This document shows positions 8,602 through 17,642 of a stretch of DNA of 64,000 nt, one piece after another. The DNA is from CAXBNV01 sp963977185 (GTDB taxonomy: Bacteria; Pseudomonadota; Gammaproteobacteria; JAGOUU01). Below the pieces are notes generated by a model. The model was not told where the DNA came from. It worked only from the letters and a program-made list of their open reading frames with translations, and did not search any database. The first letter of the stretch is position 1; every line of letters begins with the position of its first letter. The stretch lies in contig CAXBNV010000003.1 of assembly GCA_963977185.1 (NCBI GenBank), forward strand, positions 62,001 to 126,000. The letters run 5' to 3'. The position numbers and the translations under genes are program-made.

Positions 8602-10809
8602 ATGGTAAAAGTTAGAGAATTTTCAATAGTAGACAAACATGGCTCGGCAAATGAGCTATTATGGCTTGAAAATTTAAAAGAAAAACATTTTTCAAATATT
8701 GATAAAATTAAAATAGCTATAGAGTTAGTAAATTCTTGGGTTAATAAAAAAGATAATATTAATTTTGCTCAAAAAGAATATTATTATTTACAAGGTCTTT
8801 CAATGGCCAATATTCTTTCTGAATTAAATTTAGATGAAGATACTATTTGTGCTTCAATATTATTTAATTTTGTTCATGACTTAAAATTTAGTATTGATGT
8901 TGTTGCTCTTAAAATTAATAATTCGGTTGCTGATATCATTAAAGGTGTTATGCAAATGGATGCTATAAGAGATTTGCAAGTCAAAAGCATTGATAATCAA
9001 GTATATGCAGATAAAATTCGAAAAATGCTACTTGCAATGGTGGAAGATGTTCGGGTTGTGGTGGTACGATTAGCTGAACATTTATGTGAAATGCGAGCTG
9101 CTGCAAATAAATCTGATAGCGTTAAGCATGATATTGCAGAAGAAACCTTAAATATCTACGCCCCGTTATCTAACCGATTAGGTATAGGGCAAATAAAATG
9201 GGAATTAGAAGATTTATCTTTTCGATACTTGCAACCTAAAGAATATAAATATATAGCTAAGCTATTAGATGAAAAAAGGCTTGATAGAGAAAATTATATT
9301 ATTGATGTTGTTAAAAAATTAGAAGATGAATTACAAAAAGAAAACATTAAAGCAGAAGTTTTAGGACGCCCGAAACATATCTATAGTATTTGGCGTAAAA
9401 TGCAGAAAAAAAATCTAGATTATGATGAAATATATGATATTAGAGCAATAAGAATTTTAACCGATAAAGTATCAGATTGTTATGCTGCTTTAGGTACTGT
9501 GCATGCATTATGGAGACATATACCAAAAGAATTTGATGATTATATAGCCTTACCAAAAGATAATGGTTATCAATCTTTGCATACTGCTGTAATTGGACCA
9601 GAAGGAAAAGTTGTAGAAATTCAAATAAGAACTAGTAAAATGCATGATGATGCCGAGTTGGGAGTTGCAGCACACTGGAGATATAAAGAAGGTGTTAATC
9701 ATGATGCAAGTTTTGAAAATAAAATTGCTTGGTTAAGACAGCTTCTTGCATGGCAAGATGAAGTTACTAACAGCAGTGATCTTATTGAAGAGTTAAAAGA
9801 AGATATATCAGAAGATAGGGTTTATGTTCTAACTCCAACTGGAGATATTATGGATTTTCCTGAAGGTGCAACTCCTTTAGATTTTGCTTATGCGGTGCAC
9901 ACAAGCGTTGGTCACAGGTGTCGAGGCGCAAAAGCTAATGGTCATATGGTTTCATTGACTTATAAGATGGCAACTGGTGATCAGATGGAAATTTTAACTA
10001 GTAATAAAGAGTCTCCAAGTCGTGATTGGTTGAATCAGCATTTAGATTTTATAAAAACACCAAGAGCTAGATCTAAAATACAAACTTGGTTTAAAAAACA
10101 AGATTATGATGAAAATGTTCAAGAAGGGCGCGAGCTACTAAACAAAGAATTAAACAGATTAGGTTTACATGATATTAATTTTGATAAAATTATTAGTAAG
10201 TTAAATTTTAAGGCTGTAAGTGATTTATATGCTAGCTATGGAACAGGAGATGTAAAAACATCACAAATTTTAGGTGCAGTTGATGGCCTTAGAAAAGATA
10301 AAAATATAATTGACACTTTACCTATAAAGAAAAAAGTTACAAAGAAAAACTATACTGAAAAATCAATATTAATCCAAGGATTTGATGATTTATTAACAAC
10401 TGTCGCACGTTGTTGTAAACCTGTGCCTGGCGATAAAATAATAGGATTTATAACTTTAGGGCGGGGAGTTAGTGTACATAGGACTGATTGTCAAAACATG
10501 TTATATTTAGAAGAATCTAGCCCAGAAAGAAGTGTAAGTGCTTGTTGGGCTGAAGATTCATTTGATAAAAGTCATACAGTAGATATTCAAATAATTTCAG
10601 ATGATAGAGCAGCGTTGTTAAAAGATATCACTGGAACTTTAGCAGCTGCTAAAGTAAATATTTTAGCATTAAAGACGGTTACAAATTCTAAAACTTATAC
10701 GGTGCATACTGATATTACCTTAGAAATATCTAGTGTAGAAGAACTAGGTAAAGTTTTAAGTAATTTAGCCAATTTACCTTGTGTTAAAGAAGTTAAAAGA
10801 GTTGGTTAA
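8602..10809 (+). CDS. relA: (p)ppGpp synthetase RelA
   Basis: Ribosome-associated enzyme that makes (p)ppGpp from ATP and GTP/GDP during amino-acid starvation. Domain order over 735 residues: a pseudo-hydrolase domain in which the HD signature is replaced (ILFNFVHDLKFS), so hydrolase activity is expected to be absent; the synthetase domain (GRPKHIYSIWRKMQKK, then YDEIYDIRAIRI, DNGYQSLHT and EIQIRT); a TGS domain (RVYVLTPTGDIMDFP); a zinc-finger-like region with CC (VARCCKPVPGDKI, HRTDC); and a C-terminal ACT domain. The degenerate HD and the location after rlmD favour RelA over bifunctional SpoT. RpoS, a frequent ppGpp-responsive partner, is encoded 6 kb downstream. Confidence 0.96.
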   Translation: MVKVREFSIVDKHGSANELLWLENLKEKHFSNIDKIKIAIELVNSWVNKKDNINFAQKEYYYLQGLSMANILSELNLDEDTICASILFNFVHDLKFSIDVVALKINNSVADIIKGVMQMDAIRDLQVKSIDNQVYADKIRKMLLAMVEDVRVVVVRLAEHLCEMRAAANKSDSVKHDIAEETLNIYAPLSNRLGIGQIKWELEDLSFRYLQPKEYKYIAKLLDEKRLDRENYIIDVVKKLEDELQKENIKAEVLGRPKHIYSIWRKMQKKNLDYDEIYDIRAIRILTDKVSDCYAALGTVHALWRHIPKEFDDYIALPKDNGYQSLHTAVIGPEGKVVEIQIRTSKMHDDAELGVAAHWRYKEGVNHDASFENKIAWLRQLLAWQDEVTNSSDLIEELKEDISEDRVYVLTPTGDIMDFPEGATPLDFAYAVHTSVGHRCRGAKANGHMVSLTYKMATGDQMEILTSNKESPSRDWLNQHLDFIKTPRARSKIQTWFKKQDYDENVQEGRELLNKELNRLGLHDINFDKIISKLNFKAVSDLYASYGTGDVKTSQILGAVDGLRKDKNIIDTLPIKKKVTKKNYTEKSILIQGFDDLLTTVARCCKPVPGDKIIGFITLGRGVSVHRTDCQNMLYLEESSPERSVSACWAEDSFDKSHTVDIQIISDDRAALLKDITGTLAAAKVNILALKTVTNSKTYTVHTDITLEISSVEELGKVLSNLANLPCVKEVKRVG

Positions 10810-10862
10810 AGACTTGAGGATTTTATTTGTAATTGATTTAATATGAATTTGGTAAAAAATTA

Positions 10863-12158
10863 CTAAGTTGCTACAATCCATATTTGTCCAGAAACTGTAT
10901 TATTATTATTATTTCTTAAATCAAAATCTCCTTGAAAGATATTTTTTATGTTATATTTACTAATCAATTCTAAAATATATTTTTTATTATGTTGATATCT
11001 TCCTGTTTGGGTTAAATTATAATTGTCAGATTTATTAGTAGATTCACAAGAAAATATAAAAAAGCTATTATCAAAGTTTTTTTTAAAATATAAAAAAACT
11101 TTATCTAAATCGCCCAAATAGACTAAAACATCTGCAGCAAGTATTAAATTAATATTTTGCTTTATTATATTTATATTATTTAAACTTTCTATAATATCTT
11201 CATAGTACAGCTTTTTATAAATGTTTTTTTGTTTGGCTATATTTAGCATTTTTTGAGATAAATCTGTACCAGTTATATTATTTATTTTATGTTTAGTTAG
11301 TTGAAATTTTTGAGCTATAAGCCCAGTACCACATCCTAAATCAAGAACATTAAATGTATCTTGTTTATCTGAAATATGTTTTTGAAATAAACTATAAAAA
11401 TACTCAGGAACTTTGTATTCTAAATTATTAATTAAATCATTTTCATAATTATCAGAATAATAATCAAATAAATTAGAAATATATTCTTCAGGTGGTTTAA
11501 TAATATTATTGTTCTGCTCTATAGAGTTTATTAAAAATTCTGTATTTGGATTAGATTTTATATCATTAGCAACTTTGTAATAAAAGCATGCTTTTTCATA
11601 TTTTTTTTGTTTTTGATATAAAGATCCTAAATTATAATTAGTTTCAAAAGAGTTTAGATTTGTTGTTTTATTTAAATTTTCTAAAGATAATAAATAATAT
11701 TTTTCAGCTTGTTTGTAGTCTTTGATTTTATGGAATATTACTGCAATATTATAATAATTATTATTTTCATTATCAGATGAATTCAATAAAATACTTTTAA
11801 TATTATTTAATTTATTTATTGCTGCTTGATGATTAGGATTTATAGTTAAAGTTAAAGCTAAGTATTTAATAGTATTATCTAAATTATTTATTATTTGGTA
11901 TGCGCAAGATAAATTATAAGCAATACTTTGATTATTAAGCTGATTAATGTTTGTATCTATATTTAAGGCTTTTAGGTAATATTTTATTGCTAAATTAGTT
12001 TGTTTTTTAATTAAATAAATATTAGCAATATTATTATTATATTCTTTTGAAGATGGTATTTTAGATATAAGTTTGATATATAATTTCTCAGCTAGATCAT
12101 AATTTCTTTGTTGAAGAGCATTTATTGCATCTAGCTCAAGATCACTAATATCAGACAT
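10863..12158 (-). CDS. TPR protein fused to SAM-dependent methyltransferase
   Basis: 431-residue protein. The N-terminal half (about 1-200) is built of tetratricopeptide repeats, recognisable as DLAEKLYIKLISKIP, NLAIKYYLKALNI, NTIKYLALTLTINPNH and KQAEKYYLLSLEN. The C-terminal half (about 225-431) is a class I methyltransferase with motif I VLDLGCGTGLIAQKF and the acidic GTDLSQKMLNIA, followed by LILAADVLVYLGDL. TPR-methyltransferase fusions are common in Proteobacteria, but the substrate is unknown. It lies 14 bases downstream of the LOG-family gene on the same strand, so co-transcription is likely. Confidence 0.85.
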   Translation of the reverse strand: MSDISDLELDAINALQQRNYDLAEKLYIKLISKIPSSKEYNNNIANIYLIKKQTNLAIKYYLKALNIDTNINQLNNQSIAYNLSCAYQIINNLDNTIKYLALTLTINPNHQAAINKLNNIKSILLNSSDNENNNYYNIAVIFHKIKDYKQAEKYYLLSLENLNKTTNLNSFETNYNLGSLYQKQKKYEKACFYYKVANDIKSNPNTEFLINSIEQNNNIIKPPEEYISNLFDYYSDNYENDLINNLEYKVPEYFYSLFQKHISDKQDTFNVLDLGCGTGLIAQKFQLTKHKINNITGTDLSQKMLNIAKQKNIYKKLYYEDIIESLNNINIIKQNINLILAADVLVYLGDLDKVFLYFKKNFDNSFFIFSCESTNKSDNYNLTQTGRYQHNKKYILELISKYNIKNIFQGDFDLRNNNNNTVSGQIWIVAT

Positions 12159-12172
12159 TTTTTAGATATATT

Positions 12173-12865
12173 TTATAAATTAACCATTATTTCTTGTTCA
12201 TGCTCTGTCATTTTATAATTTTTTCTATCAGAGTAGAATTTTTTTATAGATGATACTACTTCTTCAGGAGTTTCGACTACTTGTATTAATAATAAATCTT
12301 TTTCATCAATCATACCTTCTTTAACAAGCGTATTTTTAAACCATTCAAGGACACCATTCCAAAAGTTTTTATCTATAAGAATAATTGGAATATGACGACT
12401 TTTTTTAGTTTGAATTAACGTTAATATTTCTGCAAGCTCATCTAAAGTTCCAAAACCTCCTGGTAAGACTACATAAGCAGTCGCATATTTAACAAACATT
12501 ACTTTTCTTGAAAAAAAATGTCTAAATCTTAAGGATATATTTTGGTAAGCATTTGTAGATTCTTCAAATGGAAGTTCTATGTTTAGTCCAACCGTAGGGG
12601 TTGCACCTCTGTATGCTCCTTTATTTGCTGCTTCCATGATACCTGGTCCACCGCCAGTTACAACTGTTAAGCCAGCTTGAGAAAGTAAATAAGCCACATC
12701 TTCAGCTAGTTTATACGTTGGGCTATCTTTTTTAGTTCTTGCTGAACCAAAAATGCTAACTGATGGTTGAATTTCAGATAATCTTTCATAGCCTTCAACA
12801 AATTCAGCCATAATTTGAAATATCTTCCATGATTCTTTTTTTGAAAGAACGTTATCTTTTCCCAT
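12173..12865 (-). CDS. LOG-family nucleotide 5'-monophosphate nucleosidase-like protein
   Basis: 230-residue Rossmann-fold protein of the LOG (TIGR00730, formerly 'lysine decarboxylase-like') family. The Rossmann motif TGGGPGIMEAANKGAYRGG-like stretch and the signature PGGFGTLDELAEILTLIQTKK-like helix are both present, together with the Arg and Glu expected for phosphoribohydrolase activity. Family members cleave nucleoside 5'-monophosphates or cytokinin ribotides to free base and ribose 5-phosphate. It is shorter than E. coli PpnN (about 450 residues). The start at 12865 has an AAGGAGAA ribosome-binding site. Confidence 0.85.
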   Translation of the reverse strand: MGKDNVLSKKESWKIFQIMAEFVEGYERLSEIQPSVSIFGSARTKKDSPTYKLAEDVAYLLSQAGLTVVTGGGPGIMEAANKGAYRGATPTVGLNIELPFEESTNAYQNISLRFRHFFSRKVMFVKYATAYVVLPGGFGTLDELAEILTLIQTKKSRHIPIILIDKNFWNGVLEWFKNTLVKEGMIDEKDLLLIQVVETPEEVVSSIKKFYSDRKNYKMTEHEQEIMVNL

Positions 12866-13015
12866 GTTCTTCTCCTTGGTATGGCATAAAGTATATCTAT
12901 ACTTATTAAAATATCATGAGCAAAGTTCAATAGCGAGATCTTTATGATTTTTTAAATAAAAGAAGCTATTCTTTTATATAAGGAAATAATTTTAAAATTA
13001 GGCGTAGGCAATGTA

Positions 13016-13936
13016 ATGAACAATAAAATAATAAATATTAATACTTTTGAAATAAATAAAATTCCTACTTTAAAACAAGTCGATAATACAGCGTATAAAT
13101 TATTGAACGCATATTTAAGTCATGATTACGCTTATTTTGAGGAAATTTTTTATAAAGATGCTTTTTTGTGTGATTTAACTTTAAAAGTTTTATCATTTGT
13201 TACAGAAAATCAGATAGAAAATATTAGAAATACAAACATGAAAGATATGTTAATAAATTTTAAGCATAATACAGTGTTTAATTATGAATGTGCTTTGAGT
13301 TTAATTTTAGGTTTGAGCTTACAGAGATTTTGGCTTTCTAGTCTTGATTTATGTGATACCCAGGCAGGTAAAGAATATTATTTAGAACATATGAAATCTA
13401 TATTATATATAGCTTATAAAATTTTCTTAAAAAATTCATTTTTACAAAAACAAAATAATTTTGCTGATATTATTTTAATTTTAAGTACTCATAATATTGG
13501 TTTGGGTATTTTAAGTGGGTTATTTAAAATAGAATATAATTTATTATTGTGTTTAGCTAAGAAAAATCCTAATAGTTCTTTATTAACACTTGAAAAAAAT
13601 CTTTCGGCAATGAAAATTTCTACAAATTTATGTAGTAGCGGGTTTATTTGTCATGCTAAAATTGGCGCCATAGCTTTGAATAAATGGGGATTGCCACAAA
13701 AATTTGTTGAAAGTATCTTATGGCATTATAAAGATTACTCTGGAGGACAATTTGAAAATTATATATATTTTTTGCAATTATGTGATTTTATTTTAGCTAA
13801 ATATAATAAATCGTATATAAAATCAAAAAAAATACCAAATAGTATTTTGAAATATTTTGATAATTTGGATTTGAACATGTCTTTAACTTGGCTAGAGACA
13901 AAAAAAGACAAAGAAGCGGATTTTGATTTAATATAA
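13016..13936 (+). CDS. HDOD-domain protein
   Basis: 306-residue soluble protein. Residues about 40-260 fit an HDOD domain, a non-catalytic relative of HD phosphohydrolases used in signalling. The clearest mark is HAKIGAIALNKWGLPQKFVESILWHY, quoted here in part: HAKIGA, then WGLP, then a WHYKD segment where many relatives have HH. No attached output domain is visible. It diverges from the LOG-family gene and is followed 30 bases later by ftsB. The role is unknown. Confidence 0.7.
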   Translation: MNNKIININTFEINKIPTLKQVDNTAYKLLNAYLSHDYAYFEEIFYKDAFLCDLTLKVLSFVTENQIENIRNTNMKDMLINFKHNTVFNYECALSLILGLSLQRFWLSSLDLCDTQAGKEYYLEHMKSILYIAYKIFLKNSFLQKQNNFADIILILSTHNIGLGILSGLFKIEYNLLLCLAKKNPNSSLLTLEKNLSAMKISTNLCSSGFICHAKIGAIALNKWGLPQKFVESILWHYKDYSGGQFENYIYFLQLCDFILAKYNKSYIKSKKIPNSILKYFDNLDLNMSLTWLETKKDKEADFDLI

Positions 13937-13966
13937 ATAAGTAAATATATTGACTATCTTTTAATA

Positions 13967-14236
13967 ATGACAAAGTTTATAATATCTCTGTTAACTTTTA
14001 TTATATTTTTACTGCAATTTCAATTATGGTTAGGAGAGAGCAGTATAATAAGAATGATTAATTTAAATAAAATATACTCAAAACAGTATAAAATTAATAC
14101 AAAATTAGAACAAGAAAATCACGAACTCTATTTAGATTTTATTAATTTAAAAAATAGTAATTTATTAATAGAAGAAATTGCACGTAAAGACTTAGGTTAT
14201 ATAAGACAAGACGAAATATTTTACCAAATTAATTAA
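13967..14236 (+). CDS. ftsB: Cell division protein FtsB
   Basis: Bitopic inner-membrane divisome component that forms the FtsQLB complex. The 89-residue protein has one N-terminal membrane helix (about 4-21), the LQFQLWLGESS segment just after it, a coiled coil (KYKINTKLEQENHELYLDFINLK), and the characteristic ending IEEIARKDLGYIRQDEIFYQ. In many gammaproteobacteria ftsB is followed by ispD and ispF, but here surE begins 8 bases after the stop. Confidence 0.9.
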   Translation: MTKFIISLLTFIIFLLQFQLWLGESSIIRMINLNKIYSKQYKINTKLEQENHELYLDFINLKNSNLLIEEIARKDLGYIRQDEIFYQIN

Positions 14237-14244
14237 GGAGCTAT

Positions 14245-14997
14245 ATGAAAATATTATTAAGTAATGATGATGGCGTTCATGCAGAAGGTATTCGAGTTTT
14301 AGCCGAAACTTTATCTGAAATAGCTCAAGTTGTAGTTGTTGCACCAGATAGAAACAAAAGCGGGGCAAGCAACTCTTTAACTCTCCATAGACCTATAAGA
14401 TGCACAAAACTTGATAATGGGTTTTATAGTGTAGATGGTACTCCTACAGACTGCGTTCATCTTGCAATTACAGGACTTTTAGATTTTGATCCAGATATGG
14501 TTATTTCTGGAATTAATGCTGGTTATAACTTAGGGGATGATACATTATATTCTGGAACTGTTGCAGCAGCAATAGAGGGTCGTTTTTTGGGATATCCAGC
14601 TATAGCATTATCTCAAGGTGCGGAAAATCCTCGCCATTATAAAGCTGCAGCTATTATAGCAAAAAGGTTAGTTGAGCATGCTATTGAGAATAAATTAGGA
14701 AAAGATAATATTTTAAATATTAATATTCCTGATTTGCCGTTGGAAGAAATTAAAGGCATTGAAATAACAAGATGTGGCAATAGACATAAAGCAGAACCAA
14801 TTATCAAAGCATTGGATCCTAGAGGAAGAGAGTTTTTTTGGATTGGTCCTGCTGGAGCTGAAGCTGATGCTGGTGATGGTACAGATTTTCATGCTGTTCA
14901 TGCTAAAAAAGTATCAATTTCTCCTTTGAAAATAGATATGACGGCTCATGAAAAAATAGAAAAATTAAGTAAGTGGACACAAAATTTTAATCTGTAA
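14245..14997 (+). CDS. surE: 5'/3'-nucleotidase SurE
   Basis: Metal-dependent survival-protein phosphatase that acts on nucleoside monophosphates and short polyphosphate. The 250 residues begin MKILLSNDDG, with the metal-binding Asp8-Asp9, then NKSGASNSLTL and SGINAGYNLGDDTLYSGTVAAA (quoted in parts: GINAGYN and YSGTVAAA), all SurE hallmarks. A good AAGGAG ribosome-binding site precedes the ATG. Gene order surE, yqaA-like, nlpD, rpoS resembles the stationary-phase cluster of gammaproteobacteria, although pcm is missing. Confidence 0.96.
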   Translation: MKILLSNDDGVHAEGIRVLAETLSEIAQVVVVAPDRNKSGASNSLTLHRPIRCTKLDNGFYSVDGTPTDCVHLAITGLLDFDPDMVISGINAGYNLGDDTLYSGTVAAAIEGRFLGYPAIALSQGAENPRHYKAAAIIAKRLVEHAIENKLGKDNILNINIPDLPLEEIKGIEITRCGNRHKAEPIIKALDPRGREFFWIGPAGAEADAGDGTDFHAVHAKKVSISPLKIDMTAHEKIEKLSKWTQNFNL

Positions 14998-15017
14998 TTA
15001 AATAAGATTACTTATTT

Positions 15018-15045
15018 CCCCATATCTTGTAAGTGAGTTATGGGG
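15018..15045 (+). terminator. Possible hairpin after surE
   Basis: A 7-bp stem of ccccata and tatgggg encloses a 14-base loop shortly after the surE stop. It lacks a clear T-tract, so it may be a weak terminator, a processing site or chance. Confidence 0.3.
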
Positions 15046-15130
15046 TTAATAAACATAAATATTTGAAAGTCTTTATTATAAATTATAAATTTACTAAGAC
15101 TGATATAATAAGTTTTATAAAGGAACCGCA

Positions 15131-15709
15131 GTGTTTAAAAAACTTTATGATAAAACTTTAGCTTTATCATCAACAAAAAATTCAGAATATTTTTTATATG
15201 GTATCAGTTTTGCTGAGTCTTCATTTTTTCCTATTCCGCCAGATGTTATGCTAATTCCAATGTCTTTAGCAACACCAAGTAAGGCTTGGCGTTATGCACT
15301 TTGGACTACTATTTTTTCTGTTTTAGGTGGAATTTTGGGATATTTAATAGGCTTTTTAGCTTTTAATTTTATATTCGAAACTTTTATCCAAAATTTTGGC
15401 TATGAACCACAATATTATTTAATTGAACAATGGTTTTCAAAATGGGGGATTTTGTTAGTTTTTATTGCAGGTTTTACACCGGTACCATATAAATTGTTTA
15501 CTATTACATCTGGCAGTCTGCATTTAAATTTTCCAGCTTTTGTTATTATATCTTTTTTTTCACGGGGACTAAGATTTTTTTTGGTAAGTAGCTTTATATA
15601 TTACTTTGGAGCAAAAATTGAAAAAGCAATATATAAATGGATTGATATCATAGGATATGGTTCTATTCTGATTTTTATATTTGCTATATTAATTTATAAA
15701 CTAACTTAA
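15131..15709 (+). CDS. YqaA/DedA-family membrane protein
   Basis: 192-residue integral membrane protein of the SNARE-associated/DedA superfamily, YqaA branch. It has an amphipathic start and about five hydrophobic segments. The family-typical ESSFFPIPPDVMLIPMSLA and FIAGFTPVPYKLFTITSGS-like segments are present; such proline-containing re-entrant motifs are linked to lipid or undecaprenyl-phosphate transport in DedA proteins. The start is GTG at 15131, with AAGGA 7 bases upstream. It sits between surE and nlpD, a common location for yqaA-type genes. Confidence 0.85.
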   Translation: MFKKLYDKTLALSSTKNSEYFLYGISFAESSFFPIPPDVMLIPMSLATPSKAWRYALWTTIFSVLGGILGYLIGFLAFNFIFETFIQNFGYEPQYYLIEQWFSKWGILLVFIAGFTPVPYKLFTITSGSLHLNFPAFVIISFFSRGLRFFLVSSFIYYFGAKIEKAIYKWIDIIGYGSILIFIFAILIYKLT

Positions 15710-15742
15710 TAAAGCACATATGTGCTATTATTAAAAATAGTT

Positions 15743-16486
15743 ATGATAAAAAAAGATCTATTAATAAAAAAAATATTTGCAAAAGTATATTTTACCATTA
15801 GTATTGTTGCTTTTATAATGTTTATCACTGGATGCTCTGAGACCAAATCGGTTGAAATTGTCAATTTAACTAAACCTAAAAGGAATCAGAAGTGGGAGCA
15901 TGTCGTAACATCAGGTGAGACATTGTATATGATTGCATGGAGACATGGGCTTGATCATAAAAAAATAGCCATGGTAAATAATCTGTTTTCTCCATATAAA
16001 CTTTATAATGGAATGAAGCTTAATCTTAATTATAGTGATGATAATAAGATAGTTCAGAAAAGTATTCAAAAGAATAACGTCAAAAAAAATCTTACAAAAC
16101 AAAATGTTAGAAGTGTTAAATGGGCTTTCCCTATAAAAACAAATAACATTTCAAAGCACAAAAAAATTTATAAACTCAGCAAGTACAATAAAGGACTTGA
16201 TATTTTAATACCTAAAGGTCAAGATATTTTGGCGGCTTTATCCGGAAAGGTTGTATATGCGGGTAGTGGACTTAAGGGATATGGAAAGCTTATCATAATA
16301 AAACATGAGGGTGATTATTTAAGTGCTTATGCATACAATAACTTACTTTTAGTAAAAGAAGGACAGGATGTTTTAATTGGAGAAAAAATAGCTAAATCTG
16401 GGCTAAGAAATGATGGGCTAGCGATGTTGCATTTTCAAATTCGTTATCAAGGAAAACCTGTAAACCCGATTAAGTTTATTTTGTAG
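15743..16486 (+). CDS. nlpD: Lipoprotein with LysM and degenerate LytM/M23 domain (NlpD)
   Basis: Outer-membrane lipoprotein that activates the division amidase AmiC. I prefer ATG 15743 over the upstream GTG 15722 because it begins directly before the lipoprotein signal (MIKKDLL..., lipobox ITGC, Cys at about residue 33). A LysM domain follows (HVVTSGETLYMIAWRHGLD), then a linker and a LytM/M23 fold with YNKGLDILIP, VVYAGSGLKGYG and LHFQIRYQGKPVNPI. The first zinc-ligand His is replaced by Asn (NKGLD), as in E. coli NlpD, so it should be a non-catalytic activator. It lies directly upstream of rpoS, the conserved order. Confidence 0.9.
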   Translation: MIKKDLLIKKIFAKVYFTISIVAFIMFITGCSETKSVEIVNLTKPKRNQKWEHVVTSGETLYMIAWRHGLDHKKIAMVNNLFSPYKLYNGMKLNLNYSDDNKIVQKSIQKNNVKKNLTKQNVRSVKWAFPIKTNNISKHKKIYKLSKYNKGLDILIPKGQDILAALSGKVVYAGSGLKGYGKLIIIKHEGDYLSAYAYNNLLLVKEGQDVLIGEKIAKSGLRNDGLAMLHFQIRYQGKPVNPIKFIL

Positions 16487-16517
16487 TTTCGTTTTAATCA
16501 ATTACGAGGCTTGATTT

Positions 16518-17570
16518 ATGGCAAATAAAGGGATTTTAAATATTACTACTGATGATTCTAAAGAAGCAATGTCAACAATTGTTTCAGATATATCAAAAAC
16601 AGAAGTAAAAAGAGAAATTAAAGCAAAAAAGAAAGATAAAAAACCATTTGATGTAACAGAATGTGAAGCTAGTATTGCGTCTAGAACAAAAAAAGCAAAA
16701 AGCAGAATTTCAAAAAATTTTGATGAAACAAGCTCTTTTTTAGATGCAACTCAATTATATTTAAGTGAAATAGGATATTCACCTCTTTTAACAGCAGATG
16801 AAGAAGTATACTATGCAAGAAAAGCACAAAAAGGAGAAATGCCTGCGCGTGCTCAAATGATTGAAAGTAATTTAAGATTAGTTGTTAAAATAGCAAGAAG
16901 ATATATTAATAGAGGGCTTACTTTATTAGACTTAATTGAAGAAGGAAATTTAGGTTTAATTAGAGCCGTAGAAAAATTTGATCCTGAAAGAGGTTTTAGA
17001 TTTTCTACTTATGCCACATGGTGGATTAAGCAAACTATTGAGCGGGCATTAATGAATCAAACAAGAACTATTAGACTACCGATTCATGTTGTAAAAGAGC
17101 TTAATGTTTATTTAAGAACAGCTAAGAAATTATCGCATCAATTAGATCATGATCCAACACCTGAAGAAATCGCTGCCGTTTTGGATAAGCCCGTTGAAGA
17201 TGTCAAAAAAATGCTAGGTTTAAATGAGCGAGTTGCATCAGTTGATGTACCAGTTGGTAATGAAATTGATAAATCTTTACTTGATACTATATCTGACGAT
17301 GCTAATCTTGATCCAGCTTTAGTTTTACAAGATTCTGATTTAAAAGATAATATTAGTTATTGGATTAATCAATTATCTTCAAAGCAAAGAGAGGTTTTGG
17401 AGCGTAGATTTGGTTTAAATGGCTTTGAAATTAATACGTTAGAGCAGGTTGGAAAAGCTATTGGTTTAACAAGGGAGAGAGTTAGACAAATTCAAGTTGA
17501 AGCTTTAAAAAGGTTAAGAGAAATTCTAGATAAAAATGGTTTATCTATTCAGGAAATTTTTGGTGAATAA
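16518..17570 (+). CDS. rpoS: RNA polymerase sigma factor RpoS
   Basis: Sigma-38, the stationary-phase/general stress sigma factor. Over 350 residues: a lysine-rich N-terminal extension, region 1.2 (DATQLYLSEIGYSPLLTADEE), region 2 (NLRLVVKIARRY, LIEEGNLGLIRAVEKFDPERG, FSTYATWWIKQ), region 3 (TIRLPIHVVKELN) and region 4 (KQREVLERRFGLNG, then an HTH in LTRERVRQIQVEALKRLR). The ending GLSIQEIFGE is close to typical RpoS. RpoS rather than RpoD is supported by length, by the short region 1 and by its place after nlpD. Confidence 0.95.
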   Translation: MANKGILNITTDDSKEAMSTIVSDISKTEVKREIKAKKKDKKPFDVTECEASIASRTKKAKSRISKNFDETSSFLDATQLYLSEIGYSPLLTADEEVYYARKAQKGEMPARAQMIESNLRLVVKIARRYINRGLTLLDLIEEGNLGLIRAVEKFDPERGFRFSTYATWWIKQTIERALMNQTRTIRLPIHVVKELNVYLRTAKKLSHQLDHDPTPEEIAAVLDKPVEDVKKMLGLNERVASVDVPVGNEIDKSLLDTISDDANLDPALVLQDSDLKDNISYWINQLSSKQREVLERRFGLNGFEINTLEQVGKAIGLTRERVRQIQVEALKRLREILDKNGLSIQEIFGE

Positions 17571-17600
17571 TTGTTAATATTAGGTATTTATATTTATTAA

Positions 17601-17623
17601 GTGGCTCAAAGTTCTTGAGCCAC
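17601..17623. terminator. Bidirectional intrinsic terminator between rpoS and fumC
   Basis: A perfect 9-bp stem, gtggctcaa/ttgagccac, with a 5-base loop sits between the convergent rpoS and fumC stops, with T-rich sequence to its right. Confidence 0.75.
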
Positions 17624-17642
17624 ATTATTGTTATTATTTAAA

